This document shows positions 52,547-61,151 of a stretch of 64,000 nucleotides of DNA, in pieces (the stretch's first letter is position 1; every line of letters starts with the position of its first letter). Below the pieces are notes generated by a model. It saw nothing but the letters and a program-made list of their open reading frames with translations, was not told the DNA's origin and did not search any database. The translations under genes were made by a program, and so were the position numbers. Source of the stretch: an uncultured Opitutales bacterium (GTDB lineage Bacteria > Verrucomicrobiota > Verrucomicrobiia > Opitutales > Intestinicryptomonadaceae); assembly GCA_900545705.1 (NCBI GenBank), contig URAK01000004.1, positions 106,962 through 170,961 on the forward strand, given 5' to 3'.

Positions 52547-53341
52547 ATGCAACACCCCGCAGTGGCAACAACCCACCAGAGATATCATATACCAAACTTA
52601 AAAAGGGCGCTCGAAGTATTTGAAGTGCTCGCAAAAAATAAAGACGGTATTACTCTTTCTGAAATAGCCCGTATTACCGGATATTCCAAGAACAGCATTT
52701 TTAGGATAATATGTACGCTCGAAGACTGCGGGTATGTCCTAAAAAACAAAGACCACCGCAAAATAAGGATGTCGCGCAAGCTGGCGGCTTTGGGGTATGC
52801 GGCCTTTGGGGAGTCGAACATTGTGGAGCGCGCAATGGACGTTCTGCGAAAAATGCGAGACGACTTGGCAGAGACTGCGATGCTTGGCACAATGCTTGAG
52901 GAGGATTGCGTTTTGCTTGAGCAGGCTCCCGGCAGATACCCGTTTAAGTTTCTTGGGGAAGTCGGAATGCGCATTTGTTTTAACGCCTCTGCCCCCGGAA
53001 AGGCTATGCTTGCGTTTCTTCCGAAAGAGGAACTCGACAGGCGCATATCGGCGATGAAATTTAAAAAATTTAATTCGAGAACCATACTCGACAAAAAAAG
53101 CTTTTTGGCGGAACTTGAAAAAGTAAGGGAAAAAGGCTATTCGGTGGATAACGGCGAAGAAATAGAGGGTGTAAATTGCGTTGGTGCACCGATATTCGAT
53201 GCCCACGGATATCCTATGGCATCTATATGGATTACCGGCCCCGGCGAACGCATTAAGGAAAGCCAATTCGATGAAATCGGCGCGAAGGTCCGCTCTTACG
53301 CTGACATAATTTCCGCGCGTTTGGGGTACGGCTTGATATAG
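52547..53341 (+). CDS. IclR-family transcriptional regulator
   Basis: A 264-residue regulator. Seen: an N-terminal winged helix (about residues 17-80) with LKRALEVFEVLAKNKDGITLSEIARITGYSKNSIFRIICTLE split across it, then the IclR effector domain with FNASAPGKAMLAFLP, GYSVDNGEEIEGVNCVGAPIFD and SIWITGPGERI. It stands just downstream of the dhaK operon on the same strand and shares an upstream motif with it, so it is the best candidate regulator of that operon, probably sensing a small sugar or keto acid. The transcript is separate. Confidence 0.93.
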   Translation: MQHPAVATTHQRYHIPNLKRALEVFEVLAKNKDGITLSEIARITGYSKNSIFRIICTLEDCGYVLKNKDHRKIRMSRKLAALGYAAFGESNIVERAMDVLRKMRDDLAETAMLGTMLEEDCVLLEQAPGRYPFKFLGEVGMRICFNASAPGKAMLAFLPKEELDRRISAMKFKKFNSRTILDKKSFLAELEKVREKGYSVDNGEEIEGVNCVGAPIFDAHGYPMASIWITGPGERIKESQFDEIGAKVRSYADIISARLGYGLI

Positions 53342-53883
53342 TGCATACAGTAATATACTTTTGCTTTGCGTGCATTTTAACCTGCTTGTGCAGTTTGCAA
53401 GTTGTATGAATTCCAAAGCTTGCGCATGGGCAAATCATAAAATGTACGAGTGGAGGAAACGTGGCAGATAAATTGCATCTCTGTCTGGGCAGGCGGGACG
53501 ATATTAATATAAAATCTTTGGCTGAAATATTTTTTTCCTCAAAAAATCGCGCGCGCGGAAGTTCGCAATGCGGAGGGCTTTGAAAATTATTATGCCTGCC
53601 TTCTTGCGTTTGCAAAACGCTCAGATTGCCGACCAGCTGCGGCGTCCCGCTTATGCGCGCCGTTATATGGCAATATTTTATGTTTATTGCATCACCAAAT
53701 TTAATCCGCATTAAAACAATTCGCGTTCCGGCAAAAAAGCGGCAGTAAAGCAGGCAAAGGAACCAATAAAAAAACTGCAAAAAAGGAGGTCGCTTTCACT
53801 CATTTTTGAATAGCGGGCAAGTGCAAGTTAAGTGGCCGCTTGTGTCTTGCAAATGGAGAAAAAATGTATTTGATAAATCGGAA
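53342..53883. other. 542-bp intergenic region
   Basis: No convincing gene. A long minus-strand frame at 53253-53780 overlaps the iclR end and lacks conserved features. A GGAGG-like site at about 53784 precedes a TTG at 53806 by an unfavourable distance, so the next gene is called from 53884. No hairpin terminator for iclR was recognised. Confidence 0.45.
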
Positions 53884-54747
53884 ATGGAAAAAAGTCCCGA
53901 CAGTTTTACAATAGCCCTATGCTATGATTTCGACGGCACGCTGTCGCCGACAAATATGCAGGAATACGCATTCTTTCCCAAGCTTCAAACCCCTCCGCAG
54001 GATTTTTGGGAGCGCACTTGCGCTCTCGCCCGCGAACAAGACGCCGACGATATTCTTGCGTACATGTACCTTATGTGCAAGGAAGCGCGCGAGGCTGATG
54101 TTAAAATACGGCGCGAAGATTTTATGGAGTTCGGCAGGAGCGTAAAATTTTTCGACGGGCTTGTCTGCGAAGGTTCTGAAGACTGGTTTGAGCATATAAA
54201 TGCCTTTGGGGCAAAATATGGGGCGGTGGTAAAACACTATATAATTTCTTCCGGCATACGGGAGATGATTGAGGGAACCGCAATCGCGTCGAAATTCGAC
54301 AAAATATACGCGTCGAGCTTTATGTACGGCGCGGACGGAGCGGCTTTTTGGCCGTCGCTCGCCGTGAATTACACTACAAAAATGCAATTTCTATTCCGTA
54401 TAAACAAGGGGATATTCAATATACAGGATTCAATAAACGGCTATATGCCAGAGGATACTCGTCCCGTCCCCTTCCGAAGAATGATATATTTTGGCGACGG
54501 TACGACTGATATCCCGGCAATGAAACTCGTCAAGACCCAGGGCGGGTACTCGATAGCCGTGCACGACGGCTCGCCCGACAAGCGCAAAAAGGCCCACAGG
54601 CTTCTTGATGAGAACAGGGTTAACTACGCTGTTATGGCAGACTACACTCCGGACTCAAAGTTGGCACGCCAAGTAAAGCTCGTCATAGAAAGCATTTGCG
54701 CGCGCCGCAAAATAGAGGTTTCGGAAAGGAAACAATATGAAGCTTAA
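53884..54747 (+). CDS. HAD-superfamily phosphatase
   Basis: A 287-residue cytoplasmic hydrolase. Seen: motif I CYDFDGTLSPTNMQ (nucleophilic Asp), motif II region YIISSGIREMIEG, and motif III/IV YFGDGTTDIPAMKLVKTQGG with the catalytic acidic residues, plus SIAVHDGSPDKRKKAHRLL. A helical cap lies between motifs I and II. Substrate unknown. The frame extends to TTG 53806 but ATG 53884 fits the fold start. Its end overlaps the next gene by 11 bases. Confidence 0.85.
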   Translation: MEKSPDSFTIALCYDFDGTLSPTNMQEYAFFPKLQTPPQDFWERTCALAREQDADDILAYMYLMCKEAREADVKIRREDFMEFGRSVKFFDGLVCEGSEDWFEHINAFGAKYGAVVKHYIISSGIREMIEGTAIASKFDKIYASSFMYGADGAAFWPSLAVNYTTKMQFLFRINKGIFNIQDSINGYMPEDTRPVPFRRMIYFGDGTTDIPAMKLVKTQGGYSIAVHDGSPDKRKKAHRLLDENRVNYAVMADYTPDSKLARQVKLVIESICARRKIEVSERKQYEA

Positions 54748-55480
54748 AGGCAAACTAATTGGCGGCATTTTGGGCGCATGTTTTGGCGGGCCATTCGGTA
54801 TTGCGCTTGGCGTCGCGATTGGGCACGTGTGCGATTCTGTCGCAGACTCTTCTGAGCTGTCGCTCGCGGCGCGCTCGAAATTCATAGAGCTTGCATGCGA
54901 AGGCATTTCAAAAATCGCAAAAGCCGACGGCAGGGTGAGCGAGGCGGAAATATCGGAAATCGAAAAAATATTTGTCGAGCTGCGGCTCGACTCCGACACC
55001 CGAGCGAAGGCGGTTGGCCATTTTAGGCGCTCTAAAAATTCCAATGAAACTTTGGGAAGCGTGGCGCGCAGATTTTGCGCAGTATTTCCGAATTACGAGG
55101 CTCGGGAGGGCTTTTTTATTATGCTTTTGAGAGTTGCGCTCAGCGACGGAACCCTCAATGGGTATGAGCGCGAGGCGCTAATCGAGGCCGCCGCAGAGCT
55201 TGGCGTAAATGCTTCAAAATTTCCGGGCTTGGGTGGCGAAGAGTACGCTCGAAGGCAGGAGGTTCCCAACGGGGAACTTATGGAGGCGTATGCTACCCTC
55301 GGAGTGCCTTTCGACACTCCGATTGAAGAAGTCAAAAAGGTTTACAGGGCAAAGTGCAAGGAGCTGCACCCAGACATATTGCGCTCAAAAGGCGTTGGCG
55401 AATACGCGATAGAGGCGATGGAGTCGGAACTCAAACGCCTCAACGAGGCGTACGAAAAAATTAAAAATTCGAGAAGGTGA
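54737..55480 (+). CDS. TerB-like and J-domain protein (DjlA-like)
   Basis: A 247-residue protein. Seen: an N-terminal glycine-rich hydrophobic segment (KLIGGILGACFGGPFGIALGVAIG), a TerB/DjlA-like helical domain (about residues 45-150, AKADGRVSEAEISEIEKIF and ALSDGTLNGYEREAL), and a C-terminal J-domain (about 180-247, EAYATLGVPFDTPIEEVKKVYR) with the HPD triad in LHPDIL. This matches DjlA, a membrane-anchored DnaK co-chaperone. It overlaps the HAD gene and precedes a small gene by 4 bases. Confidence 0.9.
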   Translation: MKLKGKLIGGILGACFGGPFGIALGVAIGHVCDSVADSSELSLAARSKFIELACEGISKIAKADGRVSEAEISEIEKIFVELRLDSDTRAKAVGHFRRSKNSNETLGSVARRFCAVFPNYEAREGFFIMLLRVALSDGTLNGYEREALIEAAAELGVNASKFPGLGGEEYARRQEVPNGELMEAYATLGVPFDTPIEEVKKVYRAKCKELHPDILRSKGVGEYAIEAMESELKRLNEAYEKIKNSRR

Positions 55481-55484
55481 TATT

Positions 55485-55805
55485 ATGATGAATAAATTTA
55501 AATCCATGGCGATAGAAGGATACGTAAAAAACAAGTATCCGCAATATTTTCAGAACGGGGCGTTTTCAGTGGACTTGAATGCAGAAAATGCGTCGTGCCG
55601 CGTGACGGCAACACTCGCAGGGGAAAGCGCGCCAATTACGGTGAACATCGGCAAGTACGCAATATCCACAAAGGGCGACAAAAAAATTCTCGAAATAACT
55701 GATATATCGTGCGACAGGCAGTGGATTGACGCCCTTTTGCGCGACAGGTTATTGGGGGCTAAAATTCCGGTTCCGTCTATAGTCGCGTCAGTGCTCGAAG
55801 CATAG
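55485..55805 (+). CDS. Hypothetical small protein
   Basis: A 106-residue protein of unknown family. Seen: an amphipathic start, alternating strands (ASCRVTATLAGESAPITVNIGKYAI) and a C-terminal RDRLLGAKIPVPSIVASVLEA. It is closely spaced behind the DjlA-like gene with a GAAGGTG ribosome site, which supports reality. Its whole 3' part is overlapped antisense by the end of the lacI frame. The second ATG (55488) is an alternative start. Confidence 0.6.
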   Translation: MMNKFKSMAIEGYVKNKYPQYFQNGAFSVDLNAENASCRVTATLAGESAPITVNIGKYAISTKGDKKILEITDISCDRQWIDALLRDRLLGAKIPVPSIVASVLEA

Positions 55806-56704
55806 ATATAGAAGGAAGCGACGCGTTCCATCGATATAAAAGAGGGCGGGAAAGCTACTGAATTTGCGCCGAGAGGTGGATTTTTTGATATGATGTCCGA
55901 AATGTCGGTGGAGTAGCAGAATAGCGCGTCGAGCCTGTATTGGCGGACGTATGCTGACAATTCTTCGGCGTTTTTTAAGTCCGATTTTCCCCAGTAGTGC
56001 GGCGGAATTATATTCCTTTTCCCCGAGTCAAGCTGAGCCGATAAAAAACCGCCTGAAAATTTTCCGTCTTCGTATTTGTCGGCGAATTTTTCTATGACGA
56101 ATCCGACTCTCTCAAATCCGAGCTTAAAAATCTTTTTTACAAAACCCTTTACTAGCAGGAATCTGTCCATGAATACGGAGCCCTTCACTGGGGCGTTGGA
56201 ATTAACTCCCATTGATACGAATTTTAGTTTTTTTACCGCTTTGGAAAAACCGTCTGGAATGCTGTTTTTGTAGTAGTGACCGAATATTATGCCGCCGCGA
56301 ATCCCGCGCGCAAAAAGAAGATTTTCAAATTTTTGAGCGGTGAAATTTTTTTCGTACAGCCAGATATCGCATACGCAGTATCCGTATTTCTCGGCGGATT
56401 TTCTCGCTGCCGAGACGTATCTTGATATCGCCGAGTAAGCCTTTAAATCGCGGACAGGTTTTGCGTTTACAAAGGCTATCGTTTCGCTCCCGCGCATACC
56501 TCCGCTTCTTATTTGTGACATTGCTTTTGAAAGGGGTATGTTTTTTGCGTACCCAAACTTTTTTGCAATTTCCCTAATTTTAAACGATGTCTGTTCGGAA
56601 ACTCCGCGCTTTCCCGAAAGGCATCTTGATACAGAGCTTTTCGATACGCCCGCAATGGACGCCAGCATTTTAAGAGACACAATTCCAGTTCTATTCCGTG
56701 ACAT
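55550..56704 (-). CDS. LacI-family transcriptional regulator with abnormal C-terminus
   Basis: The frame encodes 384 residues. Seen: a LacI helix-turn-helix and hinge (VSLKMLASIAGVSKSSVSRCLSGKRGVSEQTSFKI) and a periplasmic-binding-protein-like domain (SETIAFVNAKPV, GIIFGHYYKNS, LDALFCYSTDISDII). From about residue 300 (55805) the frame runs antisense through the small plus-strand gene to 55550, and those 84 residues (YASSTDATIDGTG...) show no LacI features. Usual LacI proteins end about 30-45 residues beyond this point with the second core subdomain. Either the true C-terminus was lost or the overlap is real. The neighbouring GH5 gene diverges from it and is a plausible target. Confidence 0.75.
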   Translation of the reverse strand: MSRNRTGIVSLKMLASIAGVSKSSVSRCLSGKRGVSEQTSFKIREIAKKFGYAKNIPLSKAMSQIRSGGMRGSETIAFVNAKPVRDLKAYSAISRYVSAARKSAEKYGYCVCDIWLYEKNFTAQKFENLLFARGIRGGIIFGHYYKNSIPDGFSKAVKKLKFVSMGVNSNAPVKGSVFMDRFLLVKGFVKKIFKLGFERVGFVIEKFADKYEDGKFSGGFLSAQLDSGKRNIIPPHYWGKSDLKNAEELSAYVRQYRLDALFCYSTDISDIISKNPPLGANSVAFPPSFISMERVASFYIYASSTDATIDGTGILAPNNLSRKRASIHCLSHDISVISRIFLSPFVDIAYLPMFTVIGALSPASVAVTRHDAFSAFKSTENAPF

Positions 56705-56847
56705 GCAAATCCTTTAAAATTTTTATGTAAAATGCTCAATATTTTAATTTGAAGCTTGTAAATAAAGGATATTACAATGCAACAGTTGCGTAAATAATGT
56801 GGCGTACTAAATTGACCAGCGCACTAAAAAAATTTAGATTCTGGCGC

Positions 56848-58023
56848 ATGAAAATTACGAGAAAGGCTTTTTTTAGGATATTGGCGGCATTTGCAATTTT
56901 CGCTGGCGCGGGCTTTGCGTCAGGCGCAGAGAGGGCCGTTTTTAAGGGATTTGAACGCGGAATGGGAATAGGAGGCTGGCTCACCAACTACAAGCGCTTC
57001 AATGTGCTTCCAGACAAATGGAGAATGAAAATAACTGTGGGTGACATGGAGCACTTCCGCTCGTACATAACCGAAGACGACGTTAAAAACATCGCGGATA
57101 TGGGGCTCGACCACATAAGGCTTGGCTTCGACCAAATCGTGGTGGAGGAGTCGCCCTATAAGTACCGCGACGAGATTTTTGAAATAATAAAACGCTTCGC
57201 TTCGTGGTGCAAAAAATACGATTTAAACCTTGTACTAAACCTGCACAAGTCGCTCGGAAACTATTGCGACATAAAAGAGGACGTCACTCTACTTGAAAGC
57301 CCCGAATTGCAAGATAGGTTTGTTGCGCTGTGGAGAGAGTTTGAAAAGCGTTTTGAAGGATATGACTATGTGGCGTTCGAGCTTCTAAACGAGGTGAGGA
57401 ACGTAAAGGCGGACGACTGGAATTCCCTTGCCGGGCGCGCCGTCTCGGAAATCAGAAAGCTAAATCCCGACAGAATTATAATCATCGGCGGCACGCACTG
57501 GAATTCTCCCTCCACCGTGGGCAGAATAAAACTATTCGACGATCCGAATATAGTTTATACGTTCCATTTCTACGAGCCCTACGAATTTACCCATCAGCGC
57601 GGAGTGCTTCAAGCTCCGCCGCTCTTTTACAACAGGGTTATGCATTACCCGTCCGACATTGCCCCGTATAGGGAATACAGGGAGTGCATCGGCGCCGACT
57701 TGGGCTCTTATAAAAAGCTTGCGCGCATGGACAAGGAAGCCTTGCGAAAAATGCTTCAGCCCGCTTTCGATTTCGCAAAGAAATATCCCGACAAAATTCT
57801 TTGGTGCGGGGAATTTGGCACAATCAGGCACGCGCCGTTGCGCTCGCGCGAAAATTATATGAGAGATATAATTTCCATGCTTAAAGAAAACGGCATTCAG
57901 TATTGCGTATGGAACTACCTGAGCACGCCGAACGACGGGAACCGTTTCAGCCTTGTCGACGACGACAACAGAAAAATTTTGTCGCCCGAGTTGCTTAAAA
58001 TTATCCGCGGCGAAGTCGATTAA
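56848..58023 (+). CDS. Glycoside hydrolase family 5 (cellulase-like)
   Basis: A 391-residue secreted (beta/alpha)8 hydrolase. Seen: a signal peptide (about residues 1-29, ILAAFAIFAGAGFASGAE), FERGMGIGGWLTN, DHIRLGFDQIV, the acid/base Glu182 in AFELLNEV, and the nucleophile Glu322 in LWCGEFGTI, with NYLSTPNDGNRF near the end. The frame begins at ATG 56797, but ATG 56848 gives a normal signal peptide. Cleavage specificity within GH5 cannot be told. It diverges from the LacI gene. Confidence 0.9.
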   Translation: MKITRKAFFRILAAFAIFAGAGFASGAERAVFKGFERGMGIGGWLTNYKRFNVLPDKWRMKITVGDMEHFRSYITEDDVKNIADMGLDHIRLGFDQIVVEESPYKYRDEIFEIIKRFASWCKKYDLNLVLNLHKSLGNYCDIKEDVTLLESPELQDRFVALWREFEKRFEGYDYVAFELLNEVRNVKADDWNSLAGRAVSEIRKLNPDRIIIIGGTHWNSPSTVGRIKLFDDPNIVYTFHFYEPYEFTHQRGVLQAPPLFYNRVMHYPSDIAPYREYRECIGADLGSYKKLARMDKEALRKMLQPAFDFAKKYPDKILWCGEFGTIRHAPLRSRENYMRDIISMLKENGIQYCVWNYLSTPNDGNRFSLVDDDNRKILSPELLKIIRGEVD

Positions 58024-58455
58024 ACTGCGGCTGTATATTTGCATTTGCTCGTTGCGCGGCTCTCTTGCCGCGCTTGATAAAAAAGTTTTTTAATATTTTT
58101 CGGGCGCGGCAATCCAGATCGGCGCGCCATGAAATCGCGATTCATACTTTTTATTGCATGTTAAAATTTTTATTTAGCTTTTTTATACTTTTGAAAATAT
58201 GTGCATTTCATATTGGGTAGTTAGGCATTTTTATCTGTGCCGCCCATTTTTACAGGTTAAAAGCAATTTTCACATATTGTGTCTTCGGCGGGTTTATTTT
58301 CTTTGCTATTTAAAATAGCGCGGCAGTTTTTGTTTTTGTCCGTTTTTTCCCCCTCTATAAATCTGCGCGTCTTGCCCTACTTATTTAGGATTTTAGAAGT
58401 AGCGTTTTTTGCACATATTTTTTTTCGCGTCTTATACATTTTGCGCTAAAAAAAA
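58024..58455. other. Convergent spacer after the GH5 gene
   Basis: AT-rich, with short frames only. It ends in the bidirectional terminator at 58456. I see nothing else. Confidence 0.45.
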
Positions 58456-58484
58456 CGGGCGCCTTTAGCGCCCGCTTTTTTTTT
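58456..58484 (-). terminator. Bidirectional terminator between GH5 and the sugar-acid operon
   Basis: CGGGCGC (58456-58462) and GCGCCCG (58468-58474) with a 5-base loop. Nine T follow on the plus strand and a run of T follows on the minus strand. It is 11 bases past the dehydratase stop. Confidence 0.9.
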
Positions 58485-58495
58485 AGGAATTATGG

Positions 58496-59662
58496 TTATT
58501 TTTGAAAATATCCCGTTGAGCCTTCCGGGCGAATATCGGTTAGCGTTCCAACATAGTGGCGGAGATTGCGGCATTCGTATGGATGTTTTGCAATCTCCTC
58601 TTCATTTATGTCTATGCCAAGACCGGGAAGATCGGGTATAAACATTTCGCTGTTCTCGAATTTCACCTTTTCGGTGCTTACGTCCGCGCGCCACGGAATG
58701 TCGTTTGCCATAGTTTCGAGCAGGTAGAAGTTGGGTATGCACGCTGCAAGCTGGAGGGTCGCGGCGTTGGCGACCGGGCCGCTCGGATTGTGCGGACACA
58801 CGGGTATGTAGTGCGACTCCGCCATCGCGGCTATCTTGCGCACTTCCATTATGCCGCCTGCATGCGATACGTCGGGCTGCCAGAAATCGGCGCATTCCAT
58901 TCTGAGGTAGTCGGCGTACTCAAAACGGCTGTATAGGCGCTCGCCTCCTGATACGGGAGTCGCTATTTTCGACCTCACCCAGGCTATGCCTTTCTTGTCG
59001 TCTGGCGGAATTGGCTCCTCGAACCACAGTATGCCGAATTTTTCGAGCGCGTTGCCTATGCGGACGGCAGTGGGAACGTTGAATCTGCCGTGGCCTTCTA
59101 TTATCAGATGAACCTGGTCGCCGACGGCGTCCTTTACTGCCGCTATGCAGTCGAGCGCATCGTTGAGATGCTTGGGGTCTATATTAAGGTATTCCTTCCC
59201 AAACGGATCCCATTTTAAGCCGCTAAAACCATTCTTTACGGCAATCTTTGCCTTTTGCGCAAATTCTTCAGGTTTCTTCGCGCCGGCAAACCAAGCGTTT
59301 GCGTAGCATTTTACGCTGTCGCGCACCTTGCCGCCAAGCAACTGGTATACGGGAACACCGAGGTCTTTCCCCTTTATGTCCCACAGAGCCATTTCCACTC
59401 CGGCGAGCGCGCTCATCAAAACCACTCCGCCCCTCCAATATGCGTCGCGGTATGTATCGTGCCAGAAAGCCTCTATGTTGTGCGGATCTTTCCCCACGAG
59501 GTAGCGTTCTAATTCTTTTATTGCCTGGACAACCGTAGGTTCGCGGTATTCGAGAGTTGCTTCTCCAACGCCGTAAAGCCCGCTGTCTGTAATAACTTTT
59601 ACAAACACCCAATTTGTCCTATACGCATGGCATATAAATGTCTTAATTTGCGTTACTTTCAT
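58496..59662 (-). CDS. Mandelate racemase/muconate lactonising enzyme family sugar-acid dehydratase (galactonate dehydratase-like)
   Basis: A 388-residue enolase-superfamily enzyme. Seen: an N-terminal capping domain (VFVKVITDSGLYGVGEATLEYREPTV), WRGGVVLMSALAGVEMALWDIKGK, and barrel metal ligands in LIIEGHGRFN, WFEEPIPP and SGGERLYSR, then CPHNPSGPVANAATLQLA near the active site. This set is like DgoD (D-galactonate dehydratase), which makes 2-keto-3-deoxygalactonate, though other aldonates are possible. It is the distal gene, 3 bases after the metallo-beta-lactamase-fold gene. Confidence 0.88.
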   Translation of the reverse strand: MKVTQIKTFICHAYRTNWVFVKVITDSGLYGVGEATLEYREPTVVQAIKELERYLVGKDPHNIEAFWHDTYRDAYWRGGVVLMSALAGVEMALWDIKGKDLGVPVYQLLGGKVRDSVKCYANAWFAGAKKPEEFAQKAKIAVKNGFSGLKWDPFGKEYLNIDPKHLNDALDCIAAVKDAVGDQVHLIIEGHGRFNVPTAVRIGNALEKFGILWFEEPIPPDDKKGIAWVRSKIATPVSGGERLYSRFEYADYLRMECADFWQPDVSHAGGIMEVRKIAAMAESHYIPVCPHNPSGPVANAATLQLAACIPNFYLLETMANDIPWRADVSTEKVKFENSEMFIPDLPGLGIDINEEEIAKHPYECRNLRHYVGTLTDIRPEGSTGYFQK

Positions 59663-59665
59663 TTT

Positions 59666-60385
59666 TTAACTTATTTTATACGGTTTGCCCGCCTCTGCGA
59701 CGAGCGTTTTTATGTTTTCTTTTTCGAGTGCTTTTACAAACGGTTCGGGATCCGCCGTGTTGCCGGCAAATAACCCAAAGTGCATCGGTATCGCCAATTC
59801 AGGGCGCAGAGATGATATTACTTTCGCAGCTTCTTGCGCGTTCATATTCCCGAGCCTGCCGTTTATGCATATCATTGCGGCTGATATCCTTCTGCCTCCC
59901 GCAAGTTCCTCTACGGATTTTGCAAGAGATTGGTCGAACAGCGTATCGCCGCTCAACCACGCAAGTTTGCCTCCGAAATCGAACAGCAGCCCGACGGCAT
60001 GTTGGTCGCTGTGGAAGGCAGGGGTAGGGATTACGCATGCGCTTTCGGAAAACTTGAACGGCGCACCCTTTTTCAAAAGCTCAAATTCGTTGGGAAATCC
60101 AAGCCTCGAAAAATGTTCCATCGTGCTTTGTGGCCCCGCAAACTTGCATTTTGGATAAATGCTGCATATGCCAGACACGCTCGTTTCGTCAAAGTGGTCG
60201 ATATGGTCGTGCGTGAATAAAACCCAGTCGGGCTTCAATTCTTCATACGAAAGCGGGGGAGGGCTCATTCTCCCAAAACCCCTCGCGGAAAGCACGTCCG
60301 ACATATACGGGTCGGCGACTATCCTCAAATTTTCGTATTCAAATAGAAACCCGCCCTGAGAGAGCCATGTTATCTGATACGGCAT
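59666..60385 (-). CDS. Metallo-beta-lactamase-fold hydrolase (UlaG-like), candidate lactonase
   Basis: A 239-residue protein. Seen: LSQGGFLFEYENLRIVADPYMSD at the start, the metal motif FTHDHIDHFDE (HxHxDH-type, with Asp replacing the first His), TPAFHSDQHAVGLLF, LSGDTLFD, and IPMHFGLFAGNT. The UlaG group hydrolyses lactones such as ascorbate-6-phosphate. In this operon a sugar lactone is a sensible substrate. It is one base after the SDR gene. Confidence 0.8.
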   Translation of the reverse strand: MPYQITWLSQGGFLFEYENLRIVADPYMSDVLSARGFGRMSPPPLSYEELKPDWVLFTHDHIDHFDETSVSGICSIYPKCKFAGPQSTMEHFSRLGFPNEFELLKKGAPFKFSESACVIPTPAFHSDQHAVGLLFDFGGKLAWLSGDTLFDQSLAKSVEELAGGRRISAAMICINGRLGNMNAQEAAKVISSLRPELAIPMHFGLFAGNTADPEPFVKALEKENIKTLVAEAGKPYKIS

Positions 60386-60386
60386 A

Positions 60387-61151
60387 TTATCTAAAATAAG
60401 TCCCTCCGTTGACGTCGAGTGTTATGCCGGTTATGTAGTGCGCCTCGTCGGAGCATAGGAATGCGACGGCGTTGCCGATATCGTAAACGCTTCCAAGCCC
60501 AAGAGGAATGGTTTTTGCAAGCTCTTTTACCCCTTCGTCTCCATGTGTTTTATGCAGCAGCTCGGTGTCGACAATTCCGGGGGCGACTGCGTTTACGGTG
60601 ATGCCGTAGGGAGCACCCGTGCGGGCGAGCGTTTTTACCATGCCCATTTGCCCGGCCTTTGTGGCGGCGTAATGCACATGCCCGAACAGCGCGCCGCGGT
60701 GTCCTACAACAGAGCTTGTGAATACTATGCGCCCGTAGCGTTGGTCGCGCATCATAAACATCGCTTGGCGGGCGCAGTAGAAGCCGCTCGTAAGATTCGT
60801 CTTTATCAGCCTATCCCAGTCTTCGTCGGTTATCTCAAAAATGTCCTTCGGCTGGGATGTTCCCGCGTTGTTTGCGAGTATGTCGAGCCTCCCGAACTTG
60901 TCCTTTATATTTTTGAAGAGGGCAGCTACCGCGCGGGAGTCTGTGACATCGCATTCCATGGCGACCGCTATGCCCCCGGCGTCCTTGATTTCACCAACTA
61001 CGCTTTTTGCCTTTTCAAGGTTGTCGGCATCGCGGTAATTTACTATTACGACCGCGCCGCGCCTCCCGAGTTCAAGGGCTATCCCGCGCCCTATGCCCTG
61101 CGACGAGCCTGTGACGAGCGCTATTTTGTCTTTTAAGTTATTTGAGTTCAT
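60387..61151 (-). CDS. Short-chain dehydrogenase/reductase
   Basis: A 254-residue classical SDR. Seen: cofactor loop LVTGSSQGIGRGIALEL, NNAG in ILANNAGTSQP, catalytic Ser in VFTSSVVGHRG, and YxxxK in YAATKAGQMG, then PG motif VAPGIVDTE and the C-terminal LCSDEAHYITGITLDVNGGTYF. Within this operon it probably oxidises an aldose to its lactone or reduces a keto-acid. ATGA overlap with the upstream gene. Confidence 0.88.
   Translation of the reverse strand: MNSNNLKDKIALVTGSSQGIGRGIALELGRRGAVVIVNYRDADNLEKAKSVVGEIKDAGGIAVAMECDVTDSRAVAALFKNIKDKFGRLDILANNAGTSQPKDIFEITDEDWDRLIKTNLTSGFYCARQAMFMMRDQRYGRIVFTSSVVGHRGALFGHVHYAATKAGQMGMVKTLARTGAPYGITVNAVAPGIVDTELLHKTHGDEGVKELAKTIPLGLGSVYDIGNAVAFLCSDEAHYITGITLDVNGGTYFR

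Noticed and set aside
53253..53780. 175-codon minus-strand ORF
   Set aside because: Overlaps the end of iclR antisense; composition unlike the neighbouring genes and no recognisable motif.
53784..53884. HAD gene start at TTG 53806 behind a GGAGG site
   Set aside because: The spacing is poor and the extra 26 residues show no fold features; ATG 53884 starts just before the HAD motif.
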